From: Leptospira_A sp046736045
Lineage (GTDB): Bacteria > Spirochaetota > Leptospiria > Leptospirales > Leptospiraceae
Length of the DNA stretch: 64,000 nt
NCBI RefSeq assembly: GCF_046736045.1
Contig: NZ_CP177134.1
Coordinates: forward strand, 868,001 to 932,000
Direction of reading: 5' to 3'
Part shown: in pieces, positions 33,553-43,114 of the stretch
Position numbering within the stretch: the first letter of the stretch is position 1
Layout of the letters: every line of letters begins with the position of its first letter
Translations under genes and position numbers: made by a program
The notes under the pieces: generated by a model
Database searches by the model: none
What the model saw: the letters and a program-made list of their open reading frames with translations, nothing else
Told to the model about the DNA's origin: nothing

Positions 33553-35922
33553 TGTATAAGAAAATATTTTCAGAATGGAAAATTTTTCAAATCCGGTTTC
33601 TTCTTCTATCTGGTATTCCCACAGCCAACCCCAAAGACTTCCCTTTTTTTTGTATCCTCTGTCCTTTTCCGTTTTTTCCTGATACAAAGCACCTAACAAA
33701 ACATAAGTCCCATATTGATTGTCAGCTTTGGTTTTGTTATGATAATAACCCAAACCGAACAGTGCCAGTTCCGTATTTTCCTCTTCCGAGTCATAGTTAT
33801 AATACAAAAACGGGCCGAACATTCTGGAAGTATCCGTTACGGAATCAGCAACACGAAACAATGGAAAAAAGTTTACAATTTTTTTCGATGAAGATTGATT
33901 ATCATAGCCTAACCAAAGAAATGTGGATCGATTGATTCTTTCCTGACTGGTTCGGAAACTCCAAAAAGCATCTCCCAAACTTCGGAATGTATATGTGGAT
34001 TCGGTATTTTCGGATTCTACTAAAAATAGAAAATTATAATAATGACCCTTTTCCCGAAGATGCAAATATTGAAGTAAGGTGAAAGTTTTAAAACCTTCAC
34101 CGGACCACCAATTGAATGAAAAAGGAATGATCGAAAAATTTCTTTTCTCATAATAAAAAGGAAACACCATCAAATGGGAAAATTCTTTTTGTGTCCGGCC
34201 ATTTTCATCAGGAAGCCAGGACGGATCTTTTCCCCAATCCATAAACCATAACAGATTCGTCCGTTCTTCCGATGCGTCGGATCTATGATAAAAGAAAGGA
34301 GTGAACCAATATTTTTTTTCCGATCCATTCGGAGAAATCGTATTATGAAAGGAAATCCAAAGCGGCCAAAATAAAAAATCGGAAAAAACCGAGTCGGTTG
34401 TTTCACTCACATGATAATGAGAAAACAATGTATACGTGTCTTTGAAAGTCTCAAGATTCGACTTTGTCGATTTATGTATATAAAAAGGAAGAACGCGATG
34501 CCCCGAACCTAGATCGGATTGATACATATTGATGAAAGGCCAAACAAAAGATTTTTCTTTTAAATGATTTTCATTCCGTTCTTCCGCAATGTAGAGATTG
34601 ATGAAAAACGCATGCATTTCCGAACTTTTATCTTTTTGTTTTCCGTAAAAAGGAAACAAAACTTTATATTCCAAATCATCGGATTGATAACTCAACCAAA
34701 TGGGAAAAAAGGGAGGAAGCAATACCACCTTATCCTCCGAAGCTTCATCCCAAGTGAACCATGCAAATGGGAGAAGCCGGATATGTCTTTTGGTATCTCC
34801 CCTCTCAAAAGAAAAAATTCCGAATAACGCACTATAGCCGATAAAATTTTCCGAGCCTTCCCGATTGAATTCTCTTTTTTTAACCAACTTCGGATCTTCC
34901 GAAATATTCGGTTTTGCATTTACAATTGTTTGTTTCGCATTTATGATTTTGGTTCTTTGCGAAAACCCGACTAGATTGTAAAAAATTCCGAAGTCATAGT
35001 CCAAATACCAATTTTTATCTTTCGTATTTACATCAAAATTAGCTGAATTGGATTTGGTATACCAAAGTACATTTATATGATAATCATTTTCGTTGTCCGT
35101 ATAATTTGCATAAAGCGGAAGAACCAAGTCCAATTCTTTATCGGGAGTTTTGTAAAACACCAACAACGGAAAGAAGGTAAAAAGACGTTCTTCCTTTGAA
35201 ACATCTTTCGAATAATAAACCGGTCCCAACCATAATTTCGTATTTTCGACAGAATAGTCCTGATAGTATAAAAAGACGGGAATCAATAAAAAGTCCCTGT
35301 GAGCATAATAGAAAAAAGGAAGGAAAGAAATCCGATTCAAATTTCCGGAATCATTCGTTTCGAAATGAAAGAATGTCAACAAACGAGTGTATGATTTTTT
35401 GCTTTCATCCGCTCGATTATGATAATAGGTAAACGGCAACATCGGGAAACCGAACTTGTTACCGGCATCTGAATTGGAATAAAAATAGAAAGGAACTACA
35501 TTGTGATAAAAGGAATGTTTGCCCCTTCCCCAAAAAGAAAACGGATAAAAGGAATGATCGATATCATCTTTTTCCTTTGTAACTGTATAATTGACGATAC
35601 GTTTGTATTCGCGATTGTCGGTTTTGCTTTTGATGTTATAATAAAAAGGAAAAACAGTCTTGGATAAGGACTTCGGGTAATCATAATACCGATAAAATCC
35701 GAACCCCCTTTCCGAATAATGATCTTTCCAGTCTTCTACCTCATATAGGATATTGTTTGTTGTGAATTTTAAACTTTTTTCACTTCCGTAAACTTCAACT
35801 TCCTTTTCATTTTCCAAATCCTTCCAGGTTTTCGCTACAAGCGAAACGAAAATAAAATCGGAAAATAAAAATATGACAATCAATTTGAATATGAGAGCAT
35901 TAAACATCGAAAGATATTTCAT
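33505..35922 (-). CDS. Large aromatic-rich envelope protein (LA_1737-like family)
   Basis: The protein has 805 aa. A hydrophobic N-terminal segment (about residues 8-30) is likely a signal peptide or anchor. The rest is unusually rich in Phe, Tyr and Trp, with many repeated strand-like blocks such as LLPFFYY, FPFFYHN and LPFYFH, spaced every 20-40 residues. The layout fits a large beta-structured surface or periplasmic protein, like a Leptospira-specific family I recall as LA_1737. Function unknown. Its 3' end faces the direct repeat and the inserted segment. Confidence 0.75.
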   Translation of the reverse strand: MKYLSMFNALIFKLIVIFLFSDFIFVSLVAKTWKDLENEKEVEVYGSEKSLKFTTNNILYEVEDWKDHYSERGFGFYRYYDYPKSLSKTVFPFYYNIKSKTDNREYKRIVNYTVTKEKDDIDHSFYPFSFWGRGKHSFYHNVVPFYFYSNSDAGNKFGFPMLPFTYYHNRADESKKSYTRLLTFFHFETNDSGNLNRISFLPFFYYAHRDFLLIPVFLYYQDYSVENTKLWLGPVYYSKDVSKEERLFTFFPLLVFYKTPDKELDLVLPLYANYTDNENDYHINVLWYTKSNSANFDVNTKDKNWYLDYDFGIFYNLVGFSQRTKIINAKQTIVNAKPNISEDPKLVKKREFNREGSENFIGYSALFGIFSFERGDTKRHIRLLPFAWFTWDEASEDKVVLLPPFFPIWLSYQSDDLEYKVLFPFYGKQKDKSSEMHAFFINLYIAEERNENHLKEKSFVWPFINMYQSDLGSGHRVLPFYIHKSTKSNLETFKDTYTLFSHYHVSETTDSVFSDFLFWPLWISFHNTISPNGSEKKYWFTPFFYHRSDASEERTNLLWFMDWGKDPSWLPDENGRTQKEFSHLMVFPFYYEKRNFSIIPFSFNWWSGEGFKTFTLLQYLHLREKGHYYNFLFLVESENTESTYTFRSLGDAFWSFRTSQERINRSTFLWLGYDNQSSSKKIVNFFPLFRVADSVTDTSRMFGPFLYYNYDSEEENTELALFGLGYYHNKTKADNQYGTYVLLGALYQEKTEKDRGYKKKGSLWGWLWEYQIEEETGFEKFSILKIFSYTKETDGTKKFMGFSID

Positions 35923-36313
35923 TTAAGAAAGATCATTTGTTTCCAATATGCGATGTCAAGTGGGATTGGAAATCACCGAAGAACCGCATTGATATAACAT
36001 AACAAAAGAATCAATCTCACCTAATATATATTTTATGAAATAACGGATATTGAACCGGATATACTGTTGGATTTATATTTCCAACCTCAGACGAACTATC
36101 TCTCGTTTTGTTCCCGGATTCTGCAAAAAAAACACATTCTTAGTGCTCTTCCGTAAGATTTCCCTAAAATCGTCATTTTAAAGTCTTAGTAAATTGTCTC
36201 ATTAGAGAACCGCTTGGGGACAGTGTTTAAAGTTGACCATCTGGTCAGTGTTGATTTTTATTTGCCTTGCCGAGCCTCGGGGAAAACTATGTTACCAGAC
36301 CCTGGAGAATAAG
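35923..36313. other. 391-bp intergenic region before the RND pump
   Basis: No gene is supported. It is divergent: the envelope gene's start lies at its left and the pump's start at its right. The notable item is the palindrome at 36234-36247, listed separately. There is also an A/T-rich stretch from 36001 to 36080. No terminator or RNA gene is evident. Confidence 0.6.
36234..36247. promoter_or_regulatory. Operator-like palindrome before the RND pump
   Basis: TGACCA-TC-TGGTCA is a perfect 6-bp inverted repeat with a 2-base spacer, the shape of many TetR-family operators. It overlaps a possible -35 (TTGACC at 36233). It lies 67 bp upstream of the pump start. No regulator gene lies beside it, so the protein that binds is unknown. 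Confidence 0.5.
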
Positions 36314-39300
36314 ATGAGCTTTGCTGAGCTTTCGATCAAAAGACCAATTTTTATTACTTGTACAATCGTTTTAATTTTAATTACAGGTTACCTGTCTTTA
36401 AACAAGTTGGGAGTCGATTTATTCCCCAATATTACAATTCCAGTGGTAACTGTCACTGTTCCTTATCCCGGAGCTGCACCGAATGAGATCGAAACTCTGA
36501 TTGCAAAACCGGTAGAAGATGAACTATCAACTATTTCCGGCGTAAAACGAATCAAATCCGTCTGTAACGAAGGTTTGGGAACCGTAGTTGTAGAATTCAC
36601 AATGGAAACAGATGTGAAATATGCGGAGCAACAGGTTCGGGACAAAATTTCTTCCGTAAAACCGAAGTTACCTGATGATGCCAAAGAACCGATCATCAGA
36701 AGAATCGATCCGGCGGATCAGCCGATTATCATTTTAGCATTAAAAGCCGACCTTCCTGAAGCTGCGATTTACGATATTGCCAATGAAGAAATCAAACAAA
36801 TCCTACTGACTACAAAAGACGTAGGGAACATTACAATCTACGGTGGTCGCAAAAGAGAAATTCATGTGGAGTTGGATCGGGACAAATTGAAATCCCATAT
36901 GATCTCCGCTTCCATGGTTTCCAATCGTTTGGCTTCCGGCGGAACCAACATTCCTGCGGGAAAAGTAAGCCGTTCGGATAAAGAGATGGTCTATAGAACC
37001 ATCAACGAATTCAAATCTCCTAATGAAATCCGGGACACTCCCCTTTCCCTTTTCGGAAACGAAGTTCCTGTCAAAATAGGCCAACTCGGTGAAGTGAAAG
37101 ACACAATGGAAGACGAAGCTTCCCGTGCCTACTTTAACGGAGACAAGGCGATCTTCCTTCTAGTTTATAAACAATCCGGTGCCAATACGGTTGCGGTGGC
37201 AAAGGACATTAAAAAGAGAGCGGCTGACATCAATAAAGATCTGCAACGCAGACCGGGATCTCTCTTTCTTGCAATCGCAAACGACAACTCGACTGCCATT
37301 GAAGACAACATCTACGATGTAAATGAAACCATTTTTATCGGTATTGTTCTTACGATCTTTGTAGTTTTACTCTTTTTGGGAAGTGTTCGTTCCACATTGA
37401 TCACAGGTCTTGCACTACCGAACTCCTTATTAGGTGCCTTCATTCTGATGGCGATCGCCGGATTTACCGTGAATGTAATGACGCTACTTGCTTTGAGTTT
37501 GGCGGTAGGTCTTCTCATCGACGATGCGATTGTGGTTCGGGAAAATATTTTCCGCCATAGAGAGATGGGAAAAACGGCAAGGCAGGCTTCCATCGACGGA
37601 ACCAAAGAAGTAACTCTTGCCGTGATTGCGACTACCATGGCGGTAATTGCAGTATTTATGCCGATTGCATTTATCAGCGGTGTTGTGGGTCAATTCCTCC
37701 GTGAATTCGGACTTACCATTTGTTTTGCCTTGTTGATTTCATTGTATGACGCGCTTACCATTGCACCGATGCTTTCCGCTTATTTCGGCGGATCCGTAGC
37801 TGCTCATAACGGTGGCCATGGAGGAGGACATTCCTCTGCGGAAACCAATTCCAAAGCCAAGAAAAAAGCACAGGAAGAACCACCAACTTTCCCGACAGCC
37901 CCCGCAAAACGAGGACCAGTCGCTCAAGTATTTTTCCTGATCCTGACTCCACTTCGCATCATAGTGAATATCTTGAATTTAGGATTGGAAAAAGTATTAG
38001 CGGTATTCAACAGATTTCAATCCTGGTTGGAAAATGTTTACGCTAAGATTTTGGTATTCACTCTCAAATTCCCGATTTTAATCATCGCGGGCGCTCTGTT
38101 GTTATTCGTATTCAGTATTTTTCTCACCAAGTATGTTCCGAAAACTTTCTTACCAGCGCAAGATCAAGGAAAGTTCCAGGTTACTTTGGATATGCCACCG
38201 GGCACTTCCGTTGAGAAAATGGCAACGGTTGCAAAAGAAGTGTATGAAAAAATTTCAGCACACAAAGAAACAAAACAAGTTGCGATGTTCAATACGAACC
38301 GAACTGCTTCCATGTTCGTGGAAATGATTCCTTCCAAACAAAGAAAGGTAAATACAAGTCAATTCAAAGACGTGCTCAGAAAGGAATTGGCAATCACCCA
38401 TCCTTACGCGACACCGATTGTCAAAGACATTGATAACGTCGGCGGCGGACAAAGGCCATTCGTTGTAGTAGTGAGTGGTCAAGACGGAGCTGAAGTTCAA
38501 GAATACGGTTTGAAATTTTTAGAAAGACTTAAAAAATCCAAAGCTCTGTTAGATGTGGATACAAGTTATAGAGCAGGATCACCCGAATTCAGAGTGATTC
38601 CCGATCGTTCGAAAGAAGTGCTTTTGGGAATTCCCGGTTCGGCAATCGGTATGGAACTCAGAACTCTGATTGAAGGAACTACCCCTGCCGTGTATCGGGA
38701 AAATGGCGTGGAATATGATATCCGAGTTCGACTCAAAGAAGGACAAAGAAACTTAAAAGAAAGTTTTTTCCAATCCTATGTTCCGAACTTCAACAACATC
38801 ATGATTCCGATTAAAAACGTAGCTACTTCCGAAGAAACTACCGGTCTCGCTACAATCAACCGATTGAACAGAAACCAATCTTTGGAAATTTACGCGGACA
38901 TGGCTCCCGACGGACCAGGGATGGGAGGAGCGATGGAAGAGATTGCCAAAATCACGGCAACCGAACTTCCTATTCCTGCAAAAGTAAAGATCAATTATTT
39001 AGGACAGGCAGAAAACTTCAAAGAGTTAGGCTCTTCCATGGCAATTGCAATGGGTCTGGGAGTCTTATTCATCTATATCGTTCTCTCCTCACTTTATGAA
39101 AGTTTCATCACTCCGATTGCGATCATGTTGGTTTTACCGTTAGCGTTATGCGGTGCCTTCATAGCTTTATTTTTGGCAAATGAGTCCATGAACCTATTTT
39201 CGATGATTGCCCTCATCATGTTGATTGGTGTCGCCACCAAAAACTCCATCTTACTTGTGGATTTTACAAACCAGTTGATCCAACAAGGAACGGAAATGAA

Positions 39301-39559
39301 AGCGGCGATCATTGAAGCAGGCAGAGAAAGACTTCGTCCGATCCTCATGACCTCTTTCGCGTTAGTTGCCGGATTCCTACCGATTGCGATCGGTTTGAAC
39401 GAAGCATCCAAACAAAGAACCAGTATGGGTGTGGCGCTCATCGGTGGAGTTATCTCTTCTACACTATTGACATTGATTGTGGTACCTGCGGCATTCTCTT
39501 ATATAGAAAAATTGAACAATTTCGTAAGAAGAAATTCTCCAAACCCGGACGCGAAATAA
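36314..39559 (+). CDS. RND efflux transporter (AcrB/MdtB-type inner membrane pump)
   Basis: The protein has 1081 aa. ATG 36314 is preferred to 36233 because TGGAG precedes it and the RND consensus begins there (MSFAELSIKRPIFI). Twelve helices and the porter domains are evident; the proton-relay motif LAVGLLIDDAIVVRENIFR is in helix 4. An insertion near 495-540 between helices 6 and 7 is Gly/His-rich (HNGGHGGGHS) and Lys/Pro-rich. No membrane fusion protein or outer channel gene is adjacent, so its partners must be elsewhere. Confidence 0.95.
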   Translation: MSFAELSIKRPIFITCTIVLILITGYLSLNKLGVDLFPNITIPVVTVTVPYPGAAPNEIETLIAKPVEDELSTISGVKRIKSVCNEGLGTVVVEFTMETDVKYAEQQVRDKISSVKPKLPDDAKEPIIRRIDPADQPIIILALKADLPEAAIYDIANEEIKQILLTTKDVGNITIYGGRKREIHVELDRDKLKSHMISASMVSNRLASGGTNIPAGKVSRSDKEMVYRTINEFKSPNEIRDTPLSLFGNEVPVKIGQLGEVKDTMEDEASRAYFNGDKAIFLLVYKQSGANTVAVAKDIKKRAADINKDLQRRPGSLFLAIANDNSTAIEDNIYDVNETIFIGIVLTIFVVLLFLGSVRSTLITGLALPNSLLGAFILMAIAGFTVNVMTLLALSLAVGLLIDDAIVVRENIFRHREMGKTARQASIDGTKEVTLAVIATTMAVIAVFMPIAFISGVVGQFLREFGLTICFALLISLYDALTIAPMLSAYFGGSVAAHNGGHGGGHSSAETNSKAKKKAQEEPPTFPTAPAKRGPVAQVFFLILTPLRIIVNILNLGLEKVLAVFNRFQSWLENVYAKILVFTLKFPILIIAGALLLFVFSIFLTKYVPKTFLPAQDQGKFQVTLDMPPGTSVEKMATVAKEVYEKISAHKETKQVAMFNTNRTASMFVEMIPSKQRKVNTSQFKDVLRKELAITHPYATPIVKDIDNVGGGQRPFVVVVSGQDGAEVQEYGLKFLERLKKSKALLDVDTSYRAGSPEFRVIPDRSKEVLLGIPGSAIGMELRTLIEGTTPAVYRENGVEYDIRVRLKEGQRNLKESFFQSYVPNFNNIMIPIKNVATSEETTGLATINRLNRNQSLEIYADMAPDGPGMGGAMEEIAKITATELPIPAKVKINYLGQAENFKELGSSMAIAMGLGVLFIYIVLSSLYESFITPIAIMLVLPLALCGAFIALFLANESMNLFSMIALIMLIGVATKNSILLVDFTNQLIQQGTEMKAAIIEAGRERLRPILMTSFALVAGFLPIAIGLNEASKQRTSMGVALIGGVISSTLLTLIVVPAAFSYIEKLNNFVRRNSPNPDAK

Positions 39560-39580
39560 AACAAACTACTATCGAACATA

Positions 39581-39604
39581 CCTCTCTCCTAAACCGGGGA
39601 GAGG
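39581..39604 (+). terminator. Hairpin after the RND gene
   Basis: CCTCTCTCC-TAAACC-GGGGAGAGG forms a 9-bp stem with one G-U pair. It lies 22 bp past the pump stop. No T run follows, so termination is only possible. A very similar stem occurs at 41009-41032, on the far side of the phage collar gene. Confidence 0.5.
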
Positions 39605-39609
39605 TGGTT

Positions 39610-39884
39610 GGGCGCCGTTTCCGGCTCTACGCTTCAATCTTCGCATGCGCGAAGGATTTTCGCTGCGATCCGGGGCGCGGGGGGATGAGATAGTAAAAGT
39701 AAAGTCTAAGACTTCGTTTGATGGCAAAAAGCCGAACTTTTCGAAAAAATTTTCACTAAAACTAGAATCCGAGTAGTCGGAATTTTTATTTTGTGTTAGG
39801 TGGTTTTCGAGAAGCCCACGAGCCACTCCCCCCAACCCGAAACAGGGTGGGGGATTTTAATATTACCTGAGATATTATGTCTCC
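39610..39884 (+). repeat. Composite intergenic repeat, copy C
   Basis: It joins three modules in one orientation: GGGCGCCGTTTCCGGCTCT ... GATCCGGGGCG (39610-39677), CAAAAAGCCGAACTT (39725-39739) and the hairpin core from GTTAGGTG to TATGTCTCC (39794-39884). These modules occur separately or in other orders at 5446, 23501, 28963 and 32511. No gene is supported between 39560 and 40023. Confidence 0.8.
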
Positions 39885-40023
39885 TTCAATTTACAATTTC
39901 CTACTTTCGCAACTTTCCACAAACACCAGTTACCTCAATATTCGCATCTATTCCACACTACCGCCAAACTTACAATTGTATCTTATTTAAAATCATATTA
40001 TAACCATCTAATTAACTAATTAG

Positions 40024-40938
40024 GTGGTAAACCATTATGAGTGGAATACAGCGGATTACCTACAAATACTAACTCCCAATGACTTGAGATTCATCGACGG
40101 AAGGATCAAAACACACGGTTCGGGAAATACCGGTTGGTCACAGATCGCAGCAGGAAGCGCCGTCTCTGTTCTTCCCGGCACAATCATCAGTCATGTGAAT
40201 CCTTCGGTGAGTGGGTATTTGAATTGCGACGGTACGGAAGTTTCAAGATCAACTTACAGCAATTTGTTTGCAGTCATGCCGAATGCAAGTTCTGCCGTAA
40301 CAATGACGATTGCAAGCCCATGCGAAGTGACTTGGCCTGGAAATGAGCTAACAACTGGTAACCAGATTCAATTTTCCATAACGGGAGCTCTTCCCACAGG
40401 AATTACTGCGGGAGACAGATATTTTGTCAGAGTGTTATCCGGCGGATCTACCTTTCATTTATTTGCCACACTTGCGGAAGCGATGAATTTATCTTCCGTT
40501 GCGGGGCGAATCGATACTTCCGGAACTCAATCACCAACCCATACTGCGACCACTTACTTTTACGGAAATGGAGACGGATCTACTACATTCAATCTTCCGA
40601 ATCTATTGGGGTTGGTTCCTAGAGGAATCGGGCAAACTGCTGGATTCCCAACTAATAATCCAACAATTGGGATCGGTGAGTTTACTCAGGATCAATTGCA
40701 AAGTTTTGATTTAGAGTTTCTAAATGGTGGGTCATCAACAGGACAACAATTGAGTGGACCTGCATACGGAATCAACGGATCGACATTGGTAGATGCTTCC
40801 GGCCCCAGATACTACCGATTAGACGGTTCAAGTGAAAAATTTTCCCGTATCACGTCCGACGGCACCCATGGAACACCACGTGTCGGCTACGAGACAAGAG
40901 GTAAATCCTTAGGAGTTTATTTCTTAATCAAAACTTGA
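40024..40938 (+). CDS. Orphan phage tail-collar domain protein, probable frameshift at the start
   Basis: From GTG 40024 the protein has 304 aa. The tail-collar signature is clear: PGTIISHVNPSVSGYLNCDG near 50 and GNGDGSTTFNLPNLLGLVPRGIG near 180. An alternative ATG at 40037, with AGGTGG well spaced at 40022-40027, reads MSGIQRITYK and then hits a stop. Adding one A in the AAA at 40064-40066 would join it to LTPNDLRFIDGR. So the real start is probably ATG 40037 with a lost base. No other phage genes lie nearby. Confidence 0.75.
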   Translation: MVNHYEWNTADYLQILTPNDLRFIDGRIKTHGSGNTGWSQIAAGSAVSVLPGTIISHVNPSVSGYLNCDGTEVSRSTYSNLFAVMPNASSAVTMTIASPCEVTWPGNELTTGNQIQFSITGALPTGITAGDRYFVRVLSGGSTFHLFATLAEAMNLSSVAGRIDTSGTQSPTHTATTYFYGNGDGSTTFNLPNLLGLVPRGIGQTAGFPTNNPTIGIGEFTQDQLQSFDLEFLNGGSSTGQQLSGPAYGINGSTLVDASGPRYYRLDGSSEKFSRITSDGTHGTPRVGYETRGKSLGVYFLIKT

Positions 40939-41297
40939 TCGCAAGAAATAGATTAACTCCCGTTAATTTATTTCTTCGTTACCAAGAATGGTTTTTTTCC
41001 AAAATGATCCTCTCTCACATATGTGGGAGAGGACACAAAAAAGATTGCTCTATCCTTCTTTCAGGTTTTCTATTTCCTATTGTGAAAGCAGATCATTACT
41101 TCATTCATGAATCGGAATACCAACAACTCCGCAAGAAGAAAGGAGCACCAGGCTGGTGAGACCACCTGGAAGCTTACTCTATACTTTCCAAATAAAACAA
41201 TCTTGACTTAAAAAAAGAAAGAGTTAGTCTATGTAGGCAGTTACTCGTCCGAAGCTAAAACCGAATTTCATCCTATTGTTTTCAACAAGGTGCTTTC
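40939..41297. other. 359-bp gap after the collar gene
   Basis: It holds the hairpin CCTCTCTCACATATGTGGGAGAGG (41009-41032), almost fully self-complementary and similar in sequence to the one at 39581. No gene is supported; the 74-codon ORF across it is continuous with the hairpin and is not convincing. A weak AAGGTG site precedes the BASS gene at 41298. Confidence 0.5.
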
Positions 41298-42176
41298 ATG
41301 GGCTCTACCTCTTTTTTTGTAACATACATGCTGCCGGGTGCTCTTGCGTTTATCATGTTCGGCTTAGGCCTTTCTCTTACCATCGCAGACTTTACCAGAG
41401 TTCTTCGTTTTCCCAAATCGGTTCTACTTGGTTTGATTTGCCAAATACTTCTCCTTCCTCTGCTCGGACTTGGAATCTGTCACCTTTTCGGGCTGTCTTC
41501 GGAATTTTCCATCGGGATTATGATTCTCGCCGCAAGTCCGGGAGGAGTTACTGCCAATTTATTTTCCCATTTGGCAAGAGGAGATGTAGCACTCAACCTA
41601 ACACTAACAGCAATTAATAGTGTGCTTGCTGCGGTGACTCTTCCTTTGATCGTAAATTTTTCTCTCATTTATTTTTCAGAAGGCGAACAATCCATCGGGC
41701 TTCAATTCAAAAAAACAATCGAAGTATTTTTTATCGTACTGGTTCCGGTTTTATTCGGGATGTTGGGGAAAAAATACTTTCCCAAGTTTGCGGGGAAAAT
41801 GGATAAACCGGTTCGTATTTTTTCCTTCTTGTTTTTGCTTTTGATCATCGCAGGAGCTTTGTTAAATGAAAAACACCGAATATTATATTCTCTCAGTCAA
41901 GTGGGAATTCCCGTACTTCTGTTTAACATTTTAAGTTTAGCGATCGGATACATTCTTCCTTTACTCGCCAAAGTAAAATACAAAGAAGCGATTGCCATTT
42001 CAATGGAAGTAGGAATTCATAACGGAACCCTTGCCGTTTACGTTGCACTTTCCCTTTTGAATTCCTATAACTTTGCCCTGCCTGCAGCAGTCTATAGTAT
42101 ATTCATGTTTATTACAGCGGCTATCTTCAGTTTGATTCTGATCAAAAGAAACAAAGAGGTGGTTTATGCCGACTAA
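41298..42176 (+). CDS. Bile acid:sodium symporter (BASS) family transporter
   Basis: The protein has 292 aa with about nine to ten membrane helices. Family motifs: MFGLGLSLTIADFTRVLRFPKS near the start, LAASPGGVTANLFSHLARGDVALN near 85, and EVGIHNGTLAVYVALSLL near 237. These carry organic acids with Na+; substrate here unknown. It overlaps the following gene by 11 bp. Confidence 0.93.
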   Translation: MGSTSFFVTYMLPGALAFIMFGLGLSLTIADFTRVLRFPKSVLLGLICQILLLPLLGLGICHLFGLSSEFSIGIMILAASPGGVTANLFSHLARGDVALNLTLTAINSVLAAVTLPLIVNFSLIYFSEGEQSIGLQFKKTIEVFFIVLVPVLFGMLGKKYFPKFAGKMDKPVRIFSFLFLLLIIAGALLNEKHRILYSLSQVGIPVLLFNILSLAIGYILPLLAKVKYKEAIAISMEVGIHNGTLAVYVALSLLNSYNFALPAAVYSIFMFITAAIFSLILIKRNKEVVYAD

Positions 42177-42531
42177 CAAGTTCAAGTTCGACAAGTTTTC
42201 CGACTTTTACCTTTTTTATCTGACGCAACACCGCAACCCGACTTGCAGATTGTTCCATGCCATTGGAACGAGCCTTGTGATTGTCAGCTTGTTTCATGTT
42301 CTTTACACAGGGCACTGGGAAAGAATTTTACTTCTCCCTATTTTCGGGTATGGATTTTCCTGGATCGGACATTTCGGATTTGAAAGAAACAAACCTGCGG
42401 CGTTCCGACATCCGTTCTATAGTCTTGCTTCCGATTTTGTAATGAATTGGCATATATGGACGGGGCAGCTTCGGAAATACATCGCCCGATCGGAATCCCA
42501 GGCTGGTCTTTGGGAAAAGGAAAATTTATAA
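42166..42531 (+). CDS. Mpo1-like (DUF962) protein
   Basis: The protein has 121 aa. The N-terminal block FYLFYLTQHRNPTCRLFHAIG and the later FGYGFSWIGHFGFERNKPAAFRHPFYSLASDF are the family hallmarks, with conserved His residues. The yeast homologue is a 2-hydroxy fatty acid dioxygenase; bacterial activity is inferred. It overlaps the transporter gene by 11 bp, indicating co-transcription. Confidence 0.9.
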   Translation: MPTNKFKFDKFSDFYLFYLTQHRNPTCRLFHAIGTSLVIVSLFHVLYTGHWERILLLPIFGYGFSWIGHFGFERNKPAAFRHPFYSLASDFVMNWHIWTGQLRKYIARSESQAGLWEKENL

Positions 42532-42628
42532 TTTTTTAGAGACAGAGGGCATCAGTAGAACTGCTCCCCGGTTTTTTCCAAGGGAGACACTTCAGTTTTG
42601 TCAAAAAAACCTATGATTTAGAAGTCAG

Positions 42629-42817
42629 TTAAGAAGGAGTTTCATCCGTTGTTTTTTCTTCCACTCCGGAACCATCGGAAACTTCGGCAGTTGTTTCCGA
42701 ATTTTCTTCCCCTGGAACGGAAGGTTTATTTAACTTTTTTTGACGTTTCTCTTCCTGCTTCTTCTTCTTAGCTATATCTTTCTGACGTTTTTCAAACGAA
42801 TAGTTATTTTTGGCCAA
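42629..42817 (-). CDS. Small Lys-rich protein of unknown function
   Basis: The protein has 62 aa, starting at TTG 42817 (AAAGG at a good distance). The first 32 residues are strongly basic (KRQKDIAKKKKQEEKRQKK), the rest acidic and Thr/Ser/Glu-rich. The layout resembles small nucleic-acid-associated or ribosome-associated proteins; no family is assigned. The 297 bp upstream (42818-43114) hold nothing I can support. Confidence 0.55.
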   Translation of the reverse strand: MAKNNYSFEKRQKDIAKKKKQEEKRQKKLNKPSVPGEENSETTAEVSDGSGVEEKTTDETPS

Positions 42818-43114
42818 TCTTTCATCCTTTATGTATCACTTGCAAATCTTCGTCTATATCTACTTAGACTGAGTATATATAGTAAATTAACTTCGCTTTT
42901 TTCCATAAATGCAAATGGCTTTTTATTTGATTTATAATAAATTTTAATTATTGGATGTTTATGGCCGAATTTTTGGCAAAGAAGACATCCGGCAGGTAAT
43001 TATGGTCCGATTTTCGGATTTTCCAAACTCATGAAACATTTTTATCCAGATTCAATTGTACCGCTTGCAGTTCGGCTCCGCCCATCCATTCGAATATAAA
43101 ATAGAATCGAAAAG

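Noticed and set aside
40935..41159. 74-codon ORF after the collar gene
   Set aside because: It overlaps the collar stop and spans the hairpin at 41009; no ribosome site or family.
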